Shown in pieces: positions 11,855 to 25,281 of a DNA stretch of 64,000 nt. The translations under genes and the position numbers were made by a program. Below the pieces are notes generated by a model. It was not told the origin of the DNA, ran no database searches, and was given only the letters and a program-made list of their open reading frames with translations. The stretch covers positions 3,038,001-3,102,000 of the forward strand of contig CM051511.1 in assembly GCA_028015205.1 (NCBI GenBank), given 5' to 3'. How positions within the stretch are numbered: position 1 is the first letter of the stretch; each line of letters starts with the position of its first letter. The DNA comes from Mytilisepta virgata (Eukaryota > Mollusca > Bivalvia > Mytilida > Mytilidae).

Positions 11855-13238
11855 TTAAGGTATTATGTCAAGTTGCCCCCAAGACAAGTCACCTCCTGGA
11901 CAACTTGCCCACCAGTTGAGACAACTCACCCACTCGTTAGTCAACTCGCCCACTCATGTTGGACAACTCACCCACTCATGTTAGACAATTCGCCCACTCT
12001 GACAAAGAACAACTGTCATCGTTTTTGTATTGAATAAAACAAACGAATGTAATATATACTATTATAATATTTATTCAAATAACGATGGAAGCTTTAACAA
12101 GAAGGCACTATGATAAAGGTAAAAAAGCTAATGTCCCCTGTAGATTGCACCACATTTCTTCAGAAGTTCGTCTAGTCAAGTCATCTTTCTGTTTCTGAAA
12201 AAAAAAATGTGTTGTATTTTATGATAATGCCTTCTTGAAGAATTTAGTATGTATAAAATTATATGAGATGTATTGCTAGACTCCATTTGAATGATAAATC
12301 TTAATATTTTTTGTCATATGATACGATATAAAGAATGTAGACATTTTAAATATACACCTTATACATAATCTGATAATCATCAATACAATGTGAAGCCGTC
12401 GCTGCTCACCAACTTGTGTTTTCCCCATTGTGTTATGCCATCTGTAACTGTAGACTGCAATGTAGAAAGTTCTTCATGTGTAGTCACATCTTGTAGTTCT
12501 CAGGTTGTAAGTCAGGTTCTCTGTGTGGTACTCTCTCGATGTTTCGTGACGTTTGATCTGTCGTTGTTTCCATGATCTGGATACTTTGTGCAACTGGTTG
12601 GCCTATGTAAGGTAGTGTTGTGTCATCCAGAAGTTCTTGGTAAGGTGTGATGACATCATTGCGGCAAGTGTTGCAGCGGAAGGGTACTTGTCCAGTAGTT
12701 CTCATACTAGCTTGAAATTCTTCCCTGGAAATGCCTACAAATAAATAAATGTTATATTATTGGAAATATGTAGCAATTAGTTTTGCTGAAAAAATTCGAA
12801 ATAGATCTGTCAATATATAACGTTATTGTATGAAAAGTAAAGCATCCAAGCCAAAACTAATTTAATGTAAGTTATGTAAAGTGATTTCACAAGCAACAGT
12901 AATTAAATTATGTAAAGTGATTAATAATCGTTATATATTTGATGATTAGTGAAATACACTAATAAACTTATACCATGCACGCATCTCGAACTTCATTTCT
13001 TTAAACATATTTTTTTTCGATTATAGTATTAATAAATGGTTTTTCAATATATTTTCAATGGCAAAGATAATTTTCATATCGGTTAAATATTTTATTTTTA
13101 TCGGAGGGCAAGTTGTCCAAATACAGTAGGCGAGTTGTCCAATACTGTTTGCGACTTGTCTAAGAAGTGGGCGAGTTTTCTCACTAATCCGAGTGGGCGA
13201 GTTGTCTTGGGGGTGAGTTGACTTGCATTCAACCTTAA
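11855..13238. mobile_element. TTAA-bounded element with long degenerate inverted arms
   Basis: The ends TTAAGGT… and …ACCTTAA are inverted. The arms (about 11855-12010 and 13105-13238) are built from repeated GACAACTCGCCCACT motifs in opposite orientation and share CCCCCAAGACAA. An exon-like minus-strand ORF lies between them. The structure suggests a TTAA-targeting DNA transposon with subterminal repeats. Confidence 0.68.
12484..12734 (-). CDS. exon-like ORF inside the TTAA element, unknown product
   Basis: On the minus strand, an acceptor ATTTATTTGTAG at 12735 precedes an open frame of 83 codons ending at 12484. It includes MRTTGQVPFRCNTCRNDVIT and YQELLDDTTLPYIGQPVAQS. One C-x2-C pair (CNTC) could be half of a zinc site. 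I do not recognise it. It may be the last exon of the element's own gene or a captured host exon. No upstream partner exon was identified. Low confidence that it is expressed. Confidence 0.4.
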
Positions 13239-13520
13239 ACACACACATATTTCTTTTTGGCCTTACCAGCAGTGTTGAATTTTGAAGGATGGTTTAATGC
13301 ATATTTTCATGGATTCGACATACAACCCAGAGATGATATGAAAGAAGTGATATATATCATTCACACAATAGATTGATTTTCAAGTTTCATCATAAACACA
13401 GGAATATTATATGAAGGCCCTACTTGTTACTGTTAACAATTTAAATTAATGGTGAATTTTGTCTTTTTTTCCATGTGTAGAGTGTTAATTAAATGATAAT
13501 TCTGCCTTTTCTATATGCAG

Positions 13521-13733
13521 ACCCATGTGCTGGATATACTTGTCCCCCTCCTCAAGCCTGTATGCTGGACATCAAGAGACAGCCGACTTGTCAGTGTAAA
13601 ACAAGATGTCCTGATGAAGTGAATATGGTGTGCGGTACAAATGGTCACACATACAGTAACCAGTGCTGGTTAGAGAGAGAGGCTTGTCGCAGTCAGACTC
13701 AAATAAGTGTCTATCATCCAGGGCGATGTAAAG
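13521..13733 (+). CDS. agrin-like gene exon 2: follistatin module 2
   Basis: The exon lies between a TATATGCAG acceptor and an AAAG|GTTCGT donor, phase 1 to phase 1 (71 codons). It encodes DPCAGYTCPPPQACMLD, then a Kazal half with VCGTNGHTYSNQCWLEREAC and a final PGRC. All ten expected cysteines are present. The first Asp codon is split with the last G of exon 1. It forms one complete, exchangeable module. Confidence 0.88.
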
Positions 13734-14734
13734 GTTCGTCATGTTTTAATATTTGTTGTCATAATTCTACAAGTTTTTATATGTTAAATAGATGATGTCT
13801 TTTCTGGCTGAAAGGTTTTAAGGAATGGCTTCCGTCAATTCTTAAATGGCGTTTTCTTCGTGCTATAAAATGCCTGTGCTGGTTGTGTTATAAATGTTAG
13901 TAAAATTCTCTTTAAGATGTTGTATTTTCTGAAAAAATACAATTTAGGACTTTGTCTCTTTAGATTGTAATTTTCTCTTTTCTTTACTGTTAACTATACT
14001 AATGCCAAATGTGTTTTTCATACTTTTATAATTGGAGTATCTGCATGCCTTTAACAGCATTTTCTAAAATCTTTTTCTCTGTCATAACATCTATATATTA
14101 ATCTTAAATTTCCAGATTTTTTTACCAAATCTGTTCTTGATGGTAAGGCTTCAGATTTTTTCCTTCTTTGCTTGCCATGCATTTAATATTCAGTTCCATG
14201 AAAATTTGAAAATTTGAATCGAAAAAATATGTATAATTTCGACATCAATTAAGAGATATGGTTTCTAAAATTAATGTAATATTTTAATTTTGATACACTG
14301 AATGAAATTTGTAAAAGAAAAAAAAAACAAGAAAGCTTCTATATATCTTTGTTGAAGATGGCCAATGTCATTTAATGGCTAAGGTGGCCATTTTGATACC
14401 AAAGATTACCCAGTACAGTTTTAAATGAGTTTTCATGGAATTGCTTACTTTACAATTTTAACTGAGAAGGAACAGAATGATATAGATAAATATATAGTGG
14501 TACACTAGCACACAGTTCTAAAAATTGAATTTTCTGATTTAAAAGCATTAAAGTGCAAAAAAAAATTCCTAGCCAGCTGATATATTGCAGGAGGACAGAG
14601 ATTGAATGTGTCCATAGTTTTTCGTGGGATATTGTATGTAAAATATTTGTCTGTTATATTTGCATGATTTTTTTTCAAAAAAGGATTTTTAATTACAAAT
14701 TTTGTTGAAAAAAGAAAGTATGTTGATTTAACAG
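13734..14734. other. intron DNA
   Basis: AT-rich intron between exon 2 and the microexon. Nothing recognisable. Confidence 0.5.
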
Positions 14735-14764
14735 GAGAAGAGAATGTTCAGGATGACTTCTACG
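14735..14764 (+). CDS. agrin-like gene microexon (30 bases), acidic linker
   Basis: A 30-base open segment between TTGATTTAACAG and G|GTAAAA keeps phase 1 to phase 1. It would insert ten residues, GEENVQDDFY in effect, between follistatin modules 2 and 3. With or without it the frame into exon 3 stays open, so it could be a cassette exon. The basis is splice consensus and phase only. The short acidic Tyr-containing sequence resembles a sulfation-type linker, but that is inference. Confidence 0.5.
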
Positions 14765-15889
14765 GTAAAATTCATATGTTGTAAAACATTCAGTTCACTA
14801 TGACATCTTATGCAAATTATCTGCTTTTCTTCAAATATTTCTAATGTTATTTTGCACTTTTTTCTGTCAGTTTGTTTTGATATCTTCCCTTCTTCATGTT
14901 CTAGGATACTACTTCAGGTCAGTTATCTCCCCTTAACCAGTAAATACAGTAATCTCCCTTTGGTAACTTGATTAAAGGGGATAACTTATTAATTTTTCTA
15001 ATGTTTTTGTAAGAGGTGTCTCTTATTTAAGCAGGTACCTCAGTATAAAAAGGGAAGTAATTTTGAATTTTTTCACCAAAATTTAGGTATGGGTTTCAGA
15101 AAACATCTCAGAGATTATGATTACGTTAGCATGTCTCTTTTAACTCAAATAATGACCAATCAAAAAGCTGTGAGGAAAATCTTTATTTGAGAATTTTTTG
15201 TGAAACCATGCTCAGTTGGGCTTAAATTTTGATGTCTTAATGCATCAATGGACGAGAATAATTTTCTAAAAATAAATTCCTGAATTTTGGCTATTTCAAT
15301 TACAGTGAGAAGCCTGCTCTCTTATAAATCATGACATATTGAAACTTTTTAAGGTTTAACAGCAGATAGATATTCACATCCAAAAAATACTAAAAACAGG
15401 TTGGATAAAATTAAGTTTCAGATTCTTAAAATAAAAATTTTTTTTGTTTCTTCAAACTATTTTTTGTAACTTAGTGGCTTTCAGAAGGACATGCGTTCTA
15501 TAAATAAGTTAAAAACTTACTTTTGGGAAAATCAGTCATTTAAAATAAAAAGACAACTGTTCAACTTTGAATTGAAAATCAATTAATATATATTTTTTGT
15601 GGGCGTTGCTCTATTATGAATTAAATTTTAAAATGAATTTTTGTCTTCATAATACTTGATTACTGATAAATTTCAAAACATTGCAGCAAAAAACTTTGAA
15701 ATAAAGCATATTAATTCACGAAAATAAATGAATCAATATGGCGTCAGGTTACATTGTGAGGTACTTTATCACAATCATTTTCTAGCATTGTGAGGCACTT
15801 TATCAATCATTTTCTAGCATGTGACAAATGGTATAAAAGCGAATCCACAATTGTTAAAGAATTTTAACTTTAAGATAAGTCAGTCTTTC
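14765..15889. other. intron DNA with a small inverted repeat
   Basis: At 14919-14990 the pair GTTATCTCCCCTTAA and TTAAAGGGGATAACTT is inverted, a short hairpin. At 15755-15825 a ~36-base unit (GTGAGG.ACTTTATCA…TTTTCTAGCAT) occurs twice. No exon found. Confidence 0.5.
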
Positions 15890-16977
15890 CATGTCCTTTG
15901 GTGTAAACTTTTCCTTAAAGATCTTCTCCTCTGAAACCACTGGGCATATTGGGATGAAGTTTTGTTGAATGTTGGGTGGCCCCCTTTCAAAAATATTTCC
16001 AGCATCCCCGACTACCAACCGACATGACTGCTGTACTAAAAATAAAAAAAGGGGGGATGATTTTAAAAAAATCTTTTTCTATGAAACTACATGGCCAGGT
16101 GAACTTGGTACCAATGGTCCATAAGTGGTCCTCTTTCAGAATTATGTCCAATGACCTGGAATAACGATGAAGATGGATGCCACAGCCAAACTTAGTTTAA
16201 TAAAGGACCCAATGGGAAAATTCATTTAAAAATCTTCTTGTCTAAAACCACCGAGCCAATTGGAACCAGAAATGGCACTGCAATGGTCCTAAGTAGATGG
16301 CCCTCTTTCAGAATTGTGTCCAATGACCTAGACTGTCAACCAAGATTGTACCACAACCAAACTTATTGTTACATAGGACCCTATGGGAAAATTTATTTAA
16401 AAATATGAAGCCACTGAGCAATTTGGAACAAAAGTTGGCAGTAATGGTCATTAGATGGTCTTCTTTCAGATTTGTGTCAGATGAACTGGACTGTCAACCA
16501 TTATGGCCACCACAGCCGAATTTAGTTTCACAAATGACCTTAAGGAAAAATTCATTTAAAAATATTCTTATCTGAACCCACTTTGCCAGTTTGAACAAGT
16601 CTAAGGAATGGTCCTTAGATGATTGTCTTTCTGTGTCCTATAACCCAGAATGTCAACCTAGATGACTGCCAGGGCCAAACTTAGTTTAACATGGGATTCT
16701 TTGGGAAAATTTAATTTTCAGATCTTCATACCTTAAACCCGTGACTTGTCCATTTGGAACCAGACTTGGCAGCAATGGACCTTAGATAGTCCTGTTTCAG
16801 AACTGTGTTTGATAATCCGTATTTTTAACTGAGAAAGCTACCAGAGCTGAACTAAGTTTAACATAGGACCTTATTGGAAAGCCAGCTTAGATAAATGTAA
16901 TACTAAAATTTTCAGTCCTGATCAAGTTTGACAAGTTAAATCCAGGTGAGTGATACAGGTTCTTGAGAGCCTCTAGT
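15890..16977. mobile_element. Helentron-like repeat copy B, 5' end worn
   Basis: Internal units with CTTCTCCTCTGAAACCACTG and 'GACCCTATGGGAAAATTCATT' repeat about five times. The 3' end has TCCAGGTGAGTGATACAGG, a GTTCTTGAGAGCCT hairpin and CTAGTT. Confidence 0.75.
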
Positions 16978-18780
16978 TACCTTGTTGTTATATCACTATT
17001 TTCTTAGTTTGTTTACGTTTAATTCAGTTGCTGCTGGTGGTCTTAATGGTCAAGGTCACAATATACAAGAGTGTGCGACTTTTTATTTCTCAGTTTTGGG
17101 ACTTTACAGAAATATAAATTTTAGTGAAATTGAATCGAATGGATAATTACATAAGACTATGTTTTTAATAGGTATACGTATTAGAAGATCCGACATTTCC
17201 TCAAAACATCATGCCTTAGATAGAGTTTAACTCCTCTATAAACTATGGATGCACCATAGTTTATTGTCACTAATAGTAGTTTTCACTGAGAAATAAAAAC
17301 TCGGCCAGCCTGACTTGTTAAATATGGTGACTGTAATAGTTTGTAGTTCAAGAAAAATACCCCCATTTCCCTTTATATGATAAAATGATAGTTTGTATAA
17401 GATGTTACAATGAACCCCCTCCTATATACTTACTATACACAACCCAACTATATTATAATACTTGATGTTGTATGGTGTTGTATAAGGATACACTTTACTT
17501 AAAAGGATACTAATGTCTGATTTTTATTTCAGTTGTTTTATTCCTAGGAAACAAACATATAAAGGCCAAATAAAAAAAATATGTGTAATTCCTATATATC
17601 TACCACACTTACCCTATTTTTTTGCAACTACCCTAAATATTTTTTTGACAGTTTTCAAAAAGCACTGCTAAATCAGACTTTTTTTCCAGTACAGTCAATG
17701 AAAATTGTTTTTAAAAATAAAAAAAGTCCATAATTATCCTATTTTTTATCTCGGTGTAACTAGTAACTAGAACCATATCATACTTATTTTTTTGCTTGGG
17801 CTAACTTGCTGGAATAAGACATGCCATAAAATAATACGTGTGAAAGACTAGCCTTTCTTTGTCTGTTAATTTTAGCTGACACTCATCTTACGTTTGGAAT
17901 CTGTGTGATTGTCCATCTATTTTCCTATGCTTTTCACATTTTGATCTTTTCCTGTGAAACAACTATCCCACATTAACCATAACATTGTAACAACGAAGCA
18001 ACTATAGAAGGACCATTGTAATAAATTTTGCAATCTTAATCCTGGTTGAATAACTTACATGGCTGCCATGAACAATTCCTTATTTCTGATTAGTCAGATT
18101 TCAAAATTGTAAATTGCAATTTAGATCAAATTTACGTATTTTTCCAAAATATTTTTTATTGCTTTTTTTATAGGGGAAAAGCAGGAAAAAACATTATACT
18201 GAAAATCAGGCATCTTCACTAAATTCCAGCTTAAGGAGATTTTAAGAATCTTAACACCAGTACAAGTACAAGATAGGGAAATTTCAGACCACCGATTGTA
18301 ACATTAAATGTTTCAGACCACCAATTGTAAGATTAAATGGTTCTTTAATGCTGCAGGGGGGTAACTCAGTGATATTTAGATACGGGATGTGCAGCAAATT
18401 TGGGTCAAGATTTTTTTCAATTTCTACACAATTTTATAAAGCACGGAGGAGAATTCAGAGTTAAATGTTAAATGTATAAATATTTCTCATCACGATAACT
18501 ACCTTTTAATATTTAGGATAATTTCGGGTATGTAATTTTAGCTTTCATGGATATTTTCGGGTCACAAATTCGATAAAACATGGATAATTCCAGGTAGGGG
18601 TTTCAAGTACACCGACGCACTGATGCACCCCCCATCATAAAATTGTCAAGTAGACCCCCCAGCTTTCATGAAGCTTTACCGGAGTTAGAGATAGATTAAT
18701 CTTACTTGATGGTGTCTGAGATTTCCCTTAATAATCTTGCATGAGTTGCAAACAAGCGTTTGATTCTGATTCCCACCTTT
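16978..18780. other. intron DNA with worn repeat
   Basis: Mostly unremarkable. Bases 17880-18120 hold a decayed piece of the Helentron-like family (ATGGCTGCCATGAACAA and neighbouring sequence). No exon found. Confidence 0.5.
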
Positions 18781-20692
18781 TTAGCTCACCTGGCCGAAGG
18801 CCATGTGAGCTATTGCCATCACTTGGCGTCCGTCGTCGTCCGTCGTCGTCCGTCGTCGTCGTTAACAATTTTTCAAAACTCTTCTCCTCTGAAACTACTT
18901 GACCAATTGGAACCATACTTGGTATGAATGTTCTTTGGGGTATCCTGCATAGAACTTATGTGGGGATTTTTGATCCGTTGAAAAACATGGCCGCTGTTAC
19001 TAAAAATAGAACATAGGGGTCAGACAACAGTTTTTCGCAAATATCTCAAAAATCATTAGGTTTTGGCAAATTCTGGCAGGTTGAAAGTGTTCAGCATGAT
19101 GAGAGCTACCTGTATGCTGATTTTCGTGAAAATCTGTCAACTGATGTTAGAGTTATTGCCCTTTTTTGACATTTTTGCCTTTTTTTTATGTTATTATTTC
19201 AAAAATCTTCTCCTCTGAAACTACTTGACTAATTAGAACCAAACTTGGTATGAATGTTCCTTGGGGTACCCTGCATAGAACTGATGTGGGGATTTTTGAT
19301 TCGTCGAAAAACATGGCCGCTGTTACTAAAAATAGAACATAGGGGTAAATTGCTGTTTTTTGCTAATAACTCAAAAACCATTACAGATATCGAAAATCTG
19401 ACATGGGGTAAAATTGATCAGCATGACAAGATCTACTTGCCCTGAAATTTTGAAGGAAATTCCAAAACCCATTTAGGAGTTATTGCCCTTTTTTCATCAA
19501 ATTTTCAAAATTTTAACATTTTTCGTCATTTATCTCCAAAACTATTTGAGATAGAAGTGAAATGTAAATTTGAAAAATGTTTGCCATGTTGAGATCTACC
19601 TACCCTGAAATTTTAAAGGAAATCCCAAAACCCATTTAGGAGTTGTTGCCCTTTTTTTGTCAAATTTTCAAAATTTTTTTATTCAAAATCTTCTTCTCTG
19701 AAACTGCTGGGCCGATTGGTTTGAAACTTAATAGGAATGATCTATGACATGTCCTCTACAAATGACCCTCAATTTATTTTGATCTGACATAAAACATGGC
19801 TGTCGTAGCTAAAAATAGAATATAGGGGTGCATGTGTTGTTTTTGGCTTATAACTTAAAAACCGTTACAGATATAAAAAATCTGACATGGGGTAAAATTG
19901 ATCAGTATGACAAGATCTACCTAACCTGAAATTTTGAAGGAAATTGTAAAACCCATTTAGGAGTTATTGCCCTTTTTTCGTCAAATTTTCATAATTTAAC
20001 ATTTTTCGTCATTTATCTCCAAAACTATTTGAGATAGAAGTGAAATCTAAATTTGAAAAATGTTTGCCATGTTGATATCTACATACCCTGAAATTTTAAA
20101 GGAAATCCCAAAACCCATTTAGGAGTTATTGCCCTTTTTTCATCAAATTTTCAAAATTTAACATTTTTCGTCATTTATCTCCAAAACTATTTGAGATAGA
20201 AGTGAAATCTAAATTTGAAAAATGTTTGCCATGTTGAGATCTACATACCCTGAAATTTTAAAGGAAATCCCAAAACCCATTTTTTTGTCAAATTTTCAAA
20301 ATTTTAACATTTTTGAATATCTCCAAAACTATTTGAGATAGAAGTGAAATATAAATTTAAAAATGTTTGCCATGTTGAGATCTAACTACCCTGAAATTTT
20401 GAAGGGAATCCCAAATTCTATTTAGGAGTTATTGGTTTGTGTAATTTGAGGTCAGGTTCTGTTACATTTATTTAAGGTTCACCCTTATTCCTGGTCAATT
20501 TTGTCAACTTCCTGCAAGGACTACCACCACCAGGGAACATATTTTAACATTAAACCTTATGAAAAATAAATCTTCAACAAATTTTCCCTGAACAATTGAA
20601 CCAATTGCAACAAACTTGGTCAAATAGTTGATTAATTGTCCAATGAAAACAGACTCCAGGTGAGCGATACAGGCTCTGGTGAGCCTCTTGTT
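18781..20692. mobile_element. Helentron-like repeat copy C, both ends present
   Basis: 5' end TTAGCTCACCTGGCC with GGCCATGTGAGC close by, then a CGTCGTC microsatellite. Several ~260-base internal repeats carry CTTCTCCTCTGAAACTACTTG and AGGAGTTATTGCCC. The 3' end has CCAGGTGAGCGATACAGG and GAGCCTCTTGTT. GCTCACCTGG at the 5' end is the inverse of CCAGGTGAGC, which sits some 30 bases before the 3' end, an asymmetric terminal inverted repeat. Confidence 0.85.
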
Positions 20693-21352
20693 TTTGGAGA
20701 AAATCAGTTTTTGTGTACATTCCGTTTTGTATTGACATAACAATGTGTATCTCATTTGTGTGACATAATAATGATGCAAAAGAACACAGGTAAACAGAAA
20801 ATACACCCAAAGAAATAGGATTTGGAAAACAAAGAACCACTGCATTTTCAGTCACTATAAATATTATAATCAAAGGTGTAGTACAAGAACCAGAACCTTA
20901 AATCCATCAAAAAATACTATTAATGCCATTTAACACTGATTTTACACAATTTCATCCCAGGTCAGGGTCACTATTCAGTTTTCCCTAGCACACTTGGAAC
21001 CATGCAAGATGAGGGACACTTTATTTGATAAAACATTTTGGTTGTGGGCAGTGTGGAGTTTATTGGACTACAACTACACTTAGTTTAACAAAAACTATAC
21101 AAAAAAAAATTGCTTAAATATCTCCTCTGAAACCACTGAGCAAGTTGGAATCTTAACTTGGCAGCAATGGTTGGTAAGTGCAGAATTGAGAACCTCTTCC
21201 TCTGTTTTTCTAACCACTCTCCCAATAAAAATTGTTAGCATATACAGGTAACTAAAGGACAGTTTCCTTCAAGATCTTATCTGCATAAAATGAAAGTTCA
21301 TTAATTGTCCGTAGATATCCACTCACCCTTCTCACCAAATAAATTGAACTTA
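20693..21352. other. intron DNA with worn repeat
   Basis: Bases 21030-21200 hold a decayed piece of the Helentron-like family (CTCCTCTGAAACCACTGAGC). No exon found. Confidence 0.5.
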
Positions 21353-21765
21353 TTCTTCAGACTTCAATACATTATGATAATAACTTCAGACTTCAATACA
21401 TTATGATAATAACTTCAGACTTCACTACATTATGATAACTTCAGGCTTCACTACACTAAGATAATAACTTCAGACTTCACTACATTATGATAATAACTTC
21501 AGACTTCACTACATTATGATAATAACTTCAGACTTCAATACATTATGATAATAACTTCAGACTTCACTACATTATGATAACTTCAGGCTTCACTACACTA
21601 AGATAATAACTTCAGACTTCACTACATTATGATAATAACTTCAGACTTCACTACATTATGATAATAACTTCAGACTTCCATACATTATGATAATAACTTC
21701 AGACTTCACTATATTATGATAATAACTTCAGACTTTACTACATTATGACAATAACTTCAGATAAT
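21353..21765. repeat. minisatellite, 29-base unit, about 14 copies
   Basis: Unit ACTTCAGACTTCACTACATT plus ATGATAATA. A short variant unit lacking 'ATA' with GGCTTC and CACTAAGA recurs about 175 bases apart, so a block of six units was itself duplicated (higher-order repeat). Confidence 0.92.
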
Positions 21766-24213
21766 GCTCCGGATTCAAATTCATAAAGGTGCCAAGAAAA
21801 GGTCTTTGTACGATGGTAAAATATTTTTGGAAATGATAATTATATACTCGAACATTAGCTAAATGAAATCTAATAGCAGATAATCAAATTGATAGAGAAT
21901 TAGGTTTTGCTAAGCAATGATAATTCACAATGAATGTTGTTTATAAAAATATGTCAGCTAAAATATGAAGAACTTCCTGTTCAGATAAATAGAATGCCAG
22001 AGTATGGATATAGTAGTATATGTTTATTTTGTATAGAATTCTAAGGTTTATTTTTATTATCAATATATTTATTATGAATATATTTATTATTTCAGGATGA
22101 ATTTTTGAAGTACCCATATCGATATTTTAAAAAATATTGTGAATTGGAAGTATTACTTGAAAGTCATGTATTATAGAGCATACCTATTTATACCTGTGTT
22201 ACTGCCATATATTTACCTGTATCACTCTAAACAACAATGTATTTTAGTTTTGATTGCACTCTTTTTATTTGATTAAAAATTATTTTATACTATTTTCCCA
22301 GAATTCATGCACCGTTTTGGTTTACTTTGTATATATTTTCATATATACCACCAAAATTATGGTTAGAATCATCATAGTCATTTCAATGTTTTAATTCTGC
22401 TGATAATTTACAGCCAAGTAAAGATAAATAGTCATATAGAATACAAAAGCAGACTGAAGGAGGAGGAAGGGTTGCTCTTATTCGTTTGCAAAATCATTTT
22501 AAAATAGAATGTTATTACTGACCACTAAAAGCATTTCCAATCTGAGGATTTATAAGGATTGTATAACATTCTTTGGTCAGTTTACGCATAAGAATAAACC
22601 CCTTAGCAGTTAATGAAGCGTAAACTGTCTCAAAGTAGTTTATATTGTATAACCTGTTCCAAAATTAAAAACAAGCCCTAGAAAAATAAAAATGTCGTCT
22701 ACATTATTAAGAGCCCTAGTGAGGTATAATCTGACAAATGAGTAAGAAAAGTATACATGTATGTATGATTTTCTGGTGAAAACAAAGTATTTTTAACCAG
22801 TTTTGTTATTACTTTGGTGATGTACAGTGGGCCAGCAGCTCATAATGGTGATGAAGAAAAATCCAGTTTGCAGTATCTAACTAGCTTATTGTTATGAGTG
22901 ATATATACTGTCTGACGATACTAGTAAAGTCATATACCAGTATATATATTGTACTATTGACAGTAATAGATTAAACAAACTGTATATAACCCCACACCTT
23001 AGGTTTCTTATGCATTATTTACTATAGCATGAGCATGTTATAGAAGTTAGATTTTTATTTTGATTGAGATAGAAACAATTTGCTTGTAGCATGTTAGGAT
23101 TATTGTATTACATTTAAAAGAAAGAAAGTGAAGGGACATTCTCGATGCAGAATTCTCTCATGCATATTTCAAAAGTTCAGGCAAAAGAATTGTGCTTTTG
23201 TTTCTGCTCTATATCTTTGAATCACAGTGAGGCCTGAAAAATTGGAGAAAAAAATCAGAGGCTTCCATTAATCCATTTTTTATGTTGGAGGTGTACAGAC
23301 ATCTTTAATCTAGACCAAATGAAAAGTATACCAATAGCTCTTGCCGAGGTTAAATTTTTTTTTCATCAAAAAAGTAAACCTTTCACTGTATTCCTGTAAA
23401 TATTAGAAATGAAAGCAGCAAAAAACAAATGAAAACAGAAGTTAACTTACAGCAATCAAGTATTCTTAAGTTTCAGTCCGATACATGAAAAATGTTTCAA
23501 TTTATAAGATAACATGTCATAGGACTGAACATGGGGAAAAGGTTAATTACATCTAAGGGTTGTGGTCTTTATCATCAATTAGATTTTAATGCAAACGATG
23601 CAAAAAAAAACCAAAACAATAACAACATAGAGAAGATTTAAATGCCAGAATTACTGAAAAAGTATAGAGAGAAGTCATCTACAAGTGTTGTACAGCAGAT
23701 TCCATCTATGGTGACTAAAATGTTGAAGGAAATATTTAACGTATTTTAGAACATTTTTATGTCTAAACTTTAGGCCAGTAACAGCAACTCCTGAGGAGGT
23801 TATACCTTGAGAGAATTAGATAAAGCTTTTAGCGAAAATGCTACACCTAAGGGAGATAGTCCTTAGTTTCCAAAATTTAAATAGTTAAATGGTCAAAAAG
23901 TTGATATGCTGCACCTATAGGATGTTTTATTATAAGGGAACATCATTTTGCTTTGATTAAATAAAAAACAGATCTTGTTTCTGATAGGCCAATTTTCTTA
24001 AAGAAGGAACATAATAGTTTGTATTTGATAGTTACAAATTAATGTAATAAATGAAAAAAGACTGGAAAGGAATTTTGGGAATTTTCATCATTTTTATGCA
24101 TAAGTAGATCCTGAGAATAAATAAAGCTATAAAATAATTTTTCAAAGAAATCTGAATCTTATTAATTGATTAGACTTGATAATCAATTTATATATTTTAC
24201 ATATCACTTACAG
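21766..24213. other. intron DNA
   Basis: AT-rich intron upstream of exon 3. No recognisable element or exon. Confidence 0.5.
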
Positions 24214-24429
24214 AGGATAATCCTTGCAAAGTTATCCAGTGTGATTTTGGGGAGGAGTGTAGAATAGACCATGAAGGTAAAGGTCATTGTGAATGTCCAC
24301 CGACTTGCCAGCGTATAATGAACCCAGTTTGTGGTACAGATGATGTGACGTATGATAACGAGTGTGAACTGCGAAGAAGAGCTTGTCTGAATAAAAATAT
24401 CATTGACATCAAACATTTAGGAGCTTGTG
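24214..24429 (+). CDS. agrin-like gene exon 3: follistatin module 3
   Basis: Acceptor TCACTTACAG, donor TGTG|GTAATA, phase 1 to 1, 72 codons. It reads EDNPCKVIQCDFGEECRID, then CECPPTC, then the Kazal core PVCGTDDVTYDNECELRRRA, ending HLGACG. The full cysteine set of a follistatin-type module is present. No start codon opens this frame and the exon is internal. Confidence 0.9.
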
Positions 24430-25281
24430 GTAATATTCATAATCATTGTACTAAATGAAATTATGAAATGAAATAAATTTAGGGTTAATTAACAAACATA
24501 TACAGTAAAACCTGTCTTGACACACCTCTCCCATGAAAGACCATCCTCTTATGAGAGACCAGTTGGAATTAGCCATAACTGTAACATTCTTTATAATAAA
24601 CACCTCTATTGAGAGACCACCTGTCATGAAAGACCAGATGATGGATTAATTCTTGACACAAAATCATAAAATGCAAATTAAAAAATCCAAGCATCACCAG
24701 TTCTTTTGCTGTACTGCTTCTTTGATTAATTGAAGTCTTCAAACCATAGAGATATCTCTCACCTTAAAGCAAGTTCAAAATAGCACCTAGCCATATGTAG
24801 ACTGTGTAATACTGTAATAGTACCAAAATAGAATTTAACCAACACTTTTAATTGCTGTTGTTTAGTGATGAACAATATTGTCAGATCTCACAAAAATATC
24901 ATATTTTGACATACATATAACCTTTACATATGTTTCAACATATCATTTGTTATATACTGTATATGTGTTTATTGTTTCCTATTTCAAATATTATGTTTCC
25001 AAACTCTTTCTAAATGATTGAAAAGAGAAATATGTGCATCATGTACAGAAAATAAAAATTGAATTTCACAATAAGCAAAAATAAAAACGTGGCTGGCTGT
25101 TTGATTATTATTAATATGCATGAAACGAAGTGAAAAACAGCCTGGCCAGTACAGAATGAAATTAAAACTGCAGAAATGTTTTACAAAACTAATTTTTCAC
25201 CATTCTCTTCCAACATTATTTCAGAGAAAAAGTGAATATTATCTTTAATTGCCATTGTGACATGCATGTTATGTATTTTAG
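24430..25281. other. intron DNA
   Basis: At 24510-24640 'CTCT…ATGA(A/G)AGACCA' recurs four times, a fragment of a dispersed repeat. The rest is unremarkable. Confidence 0.45.
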
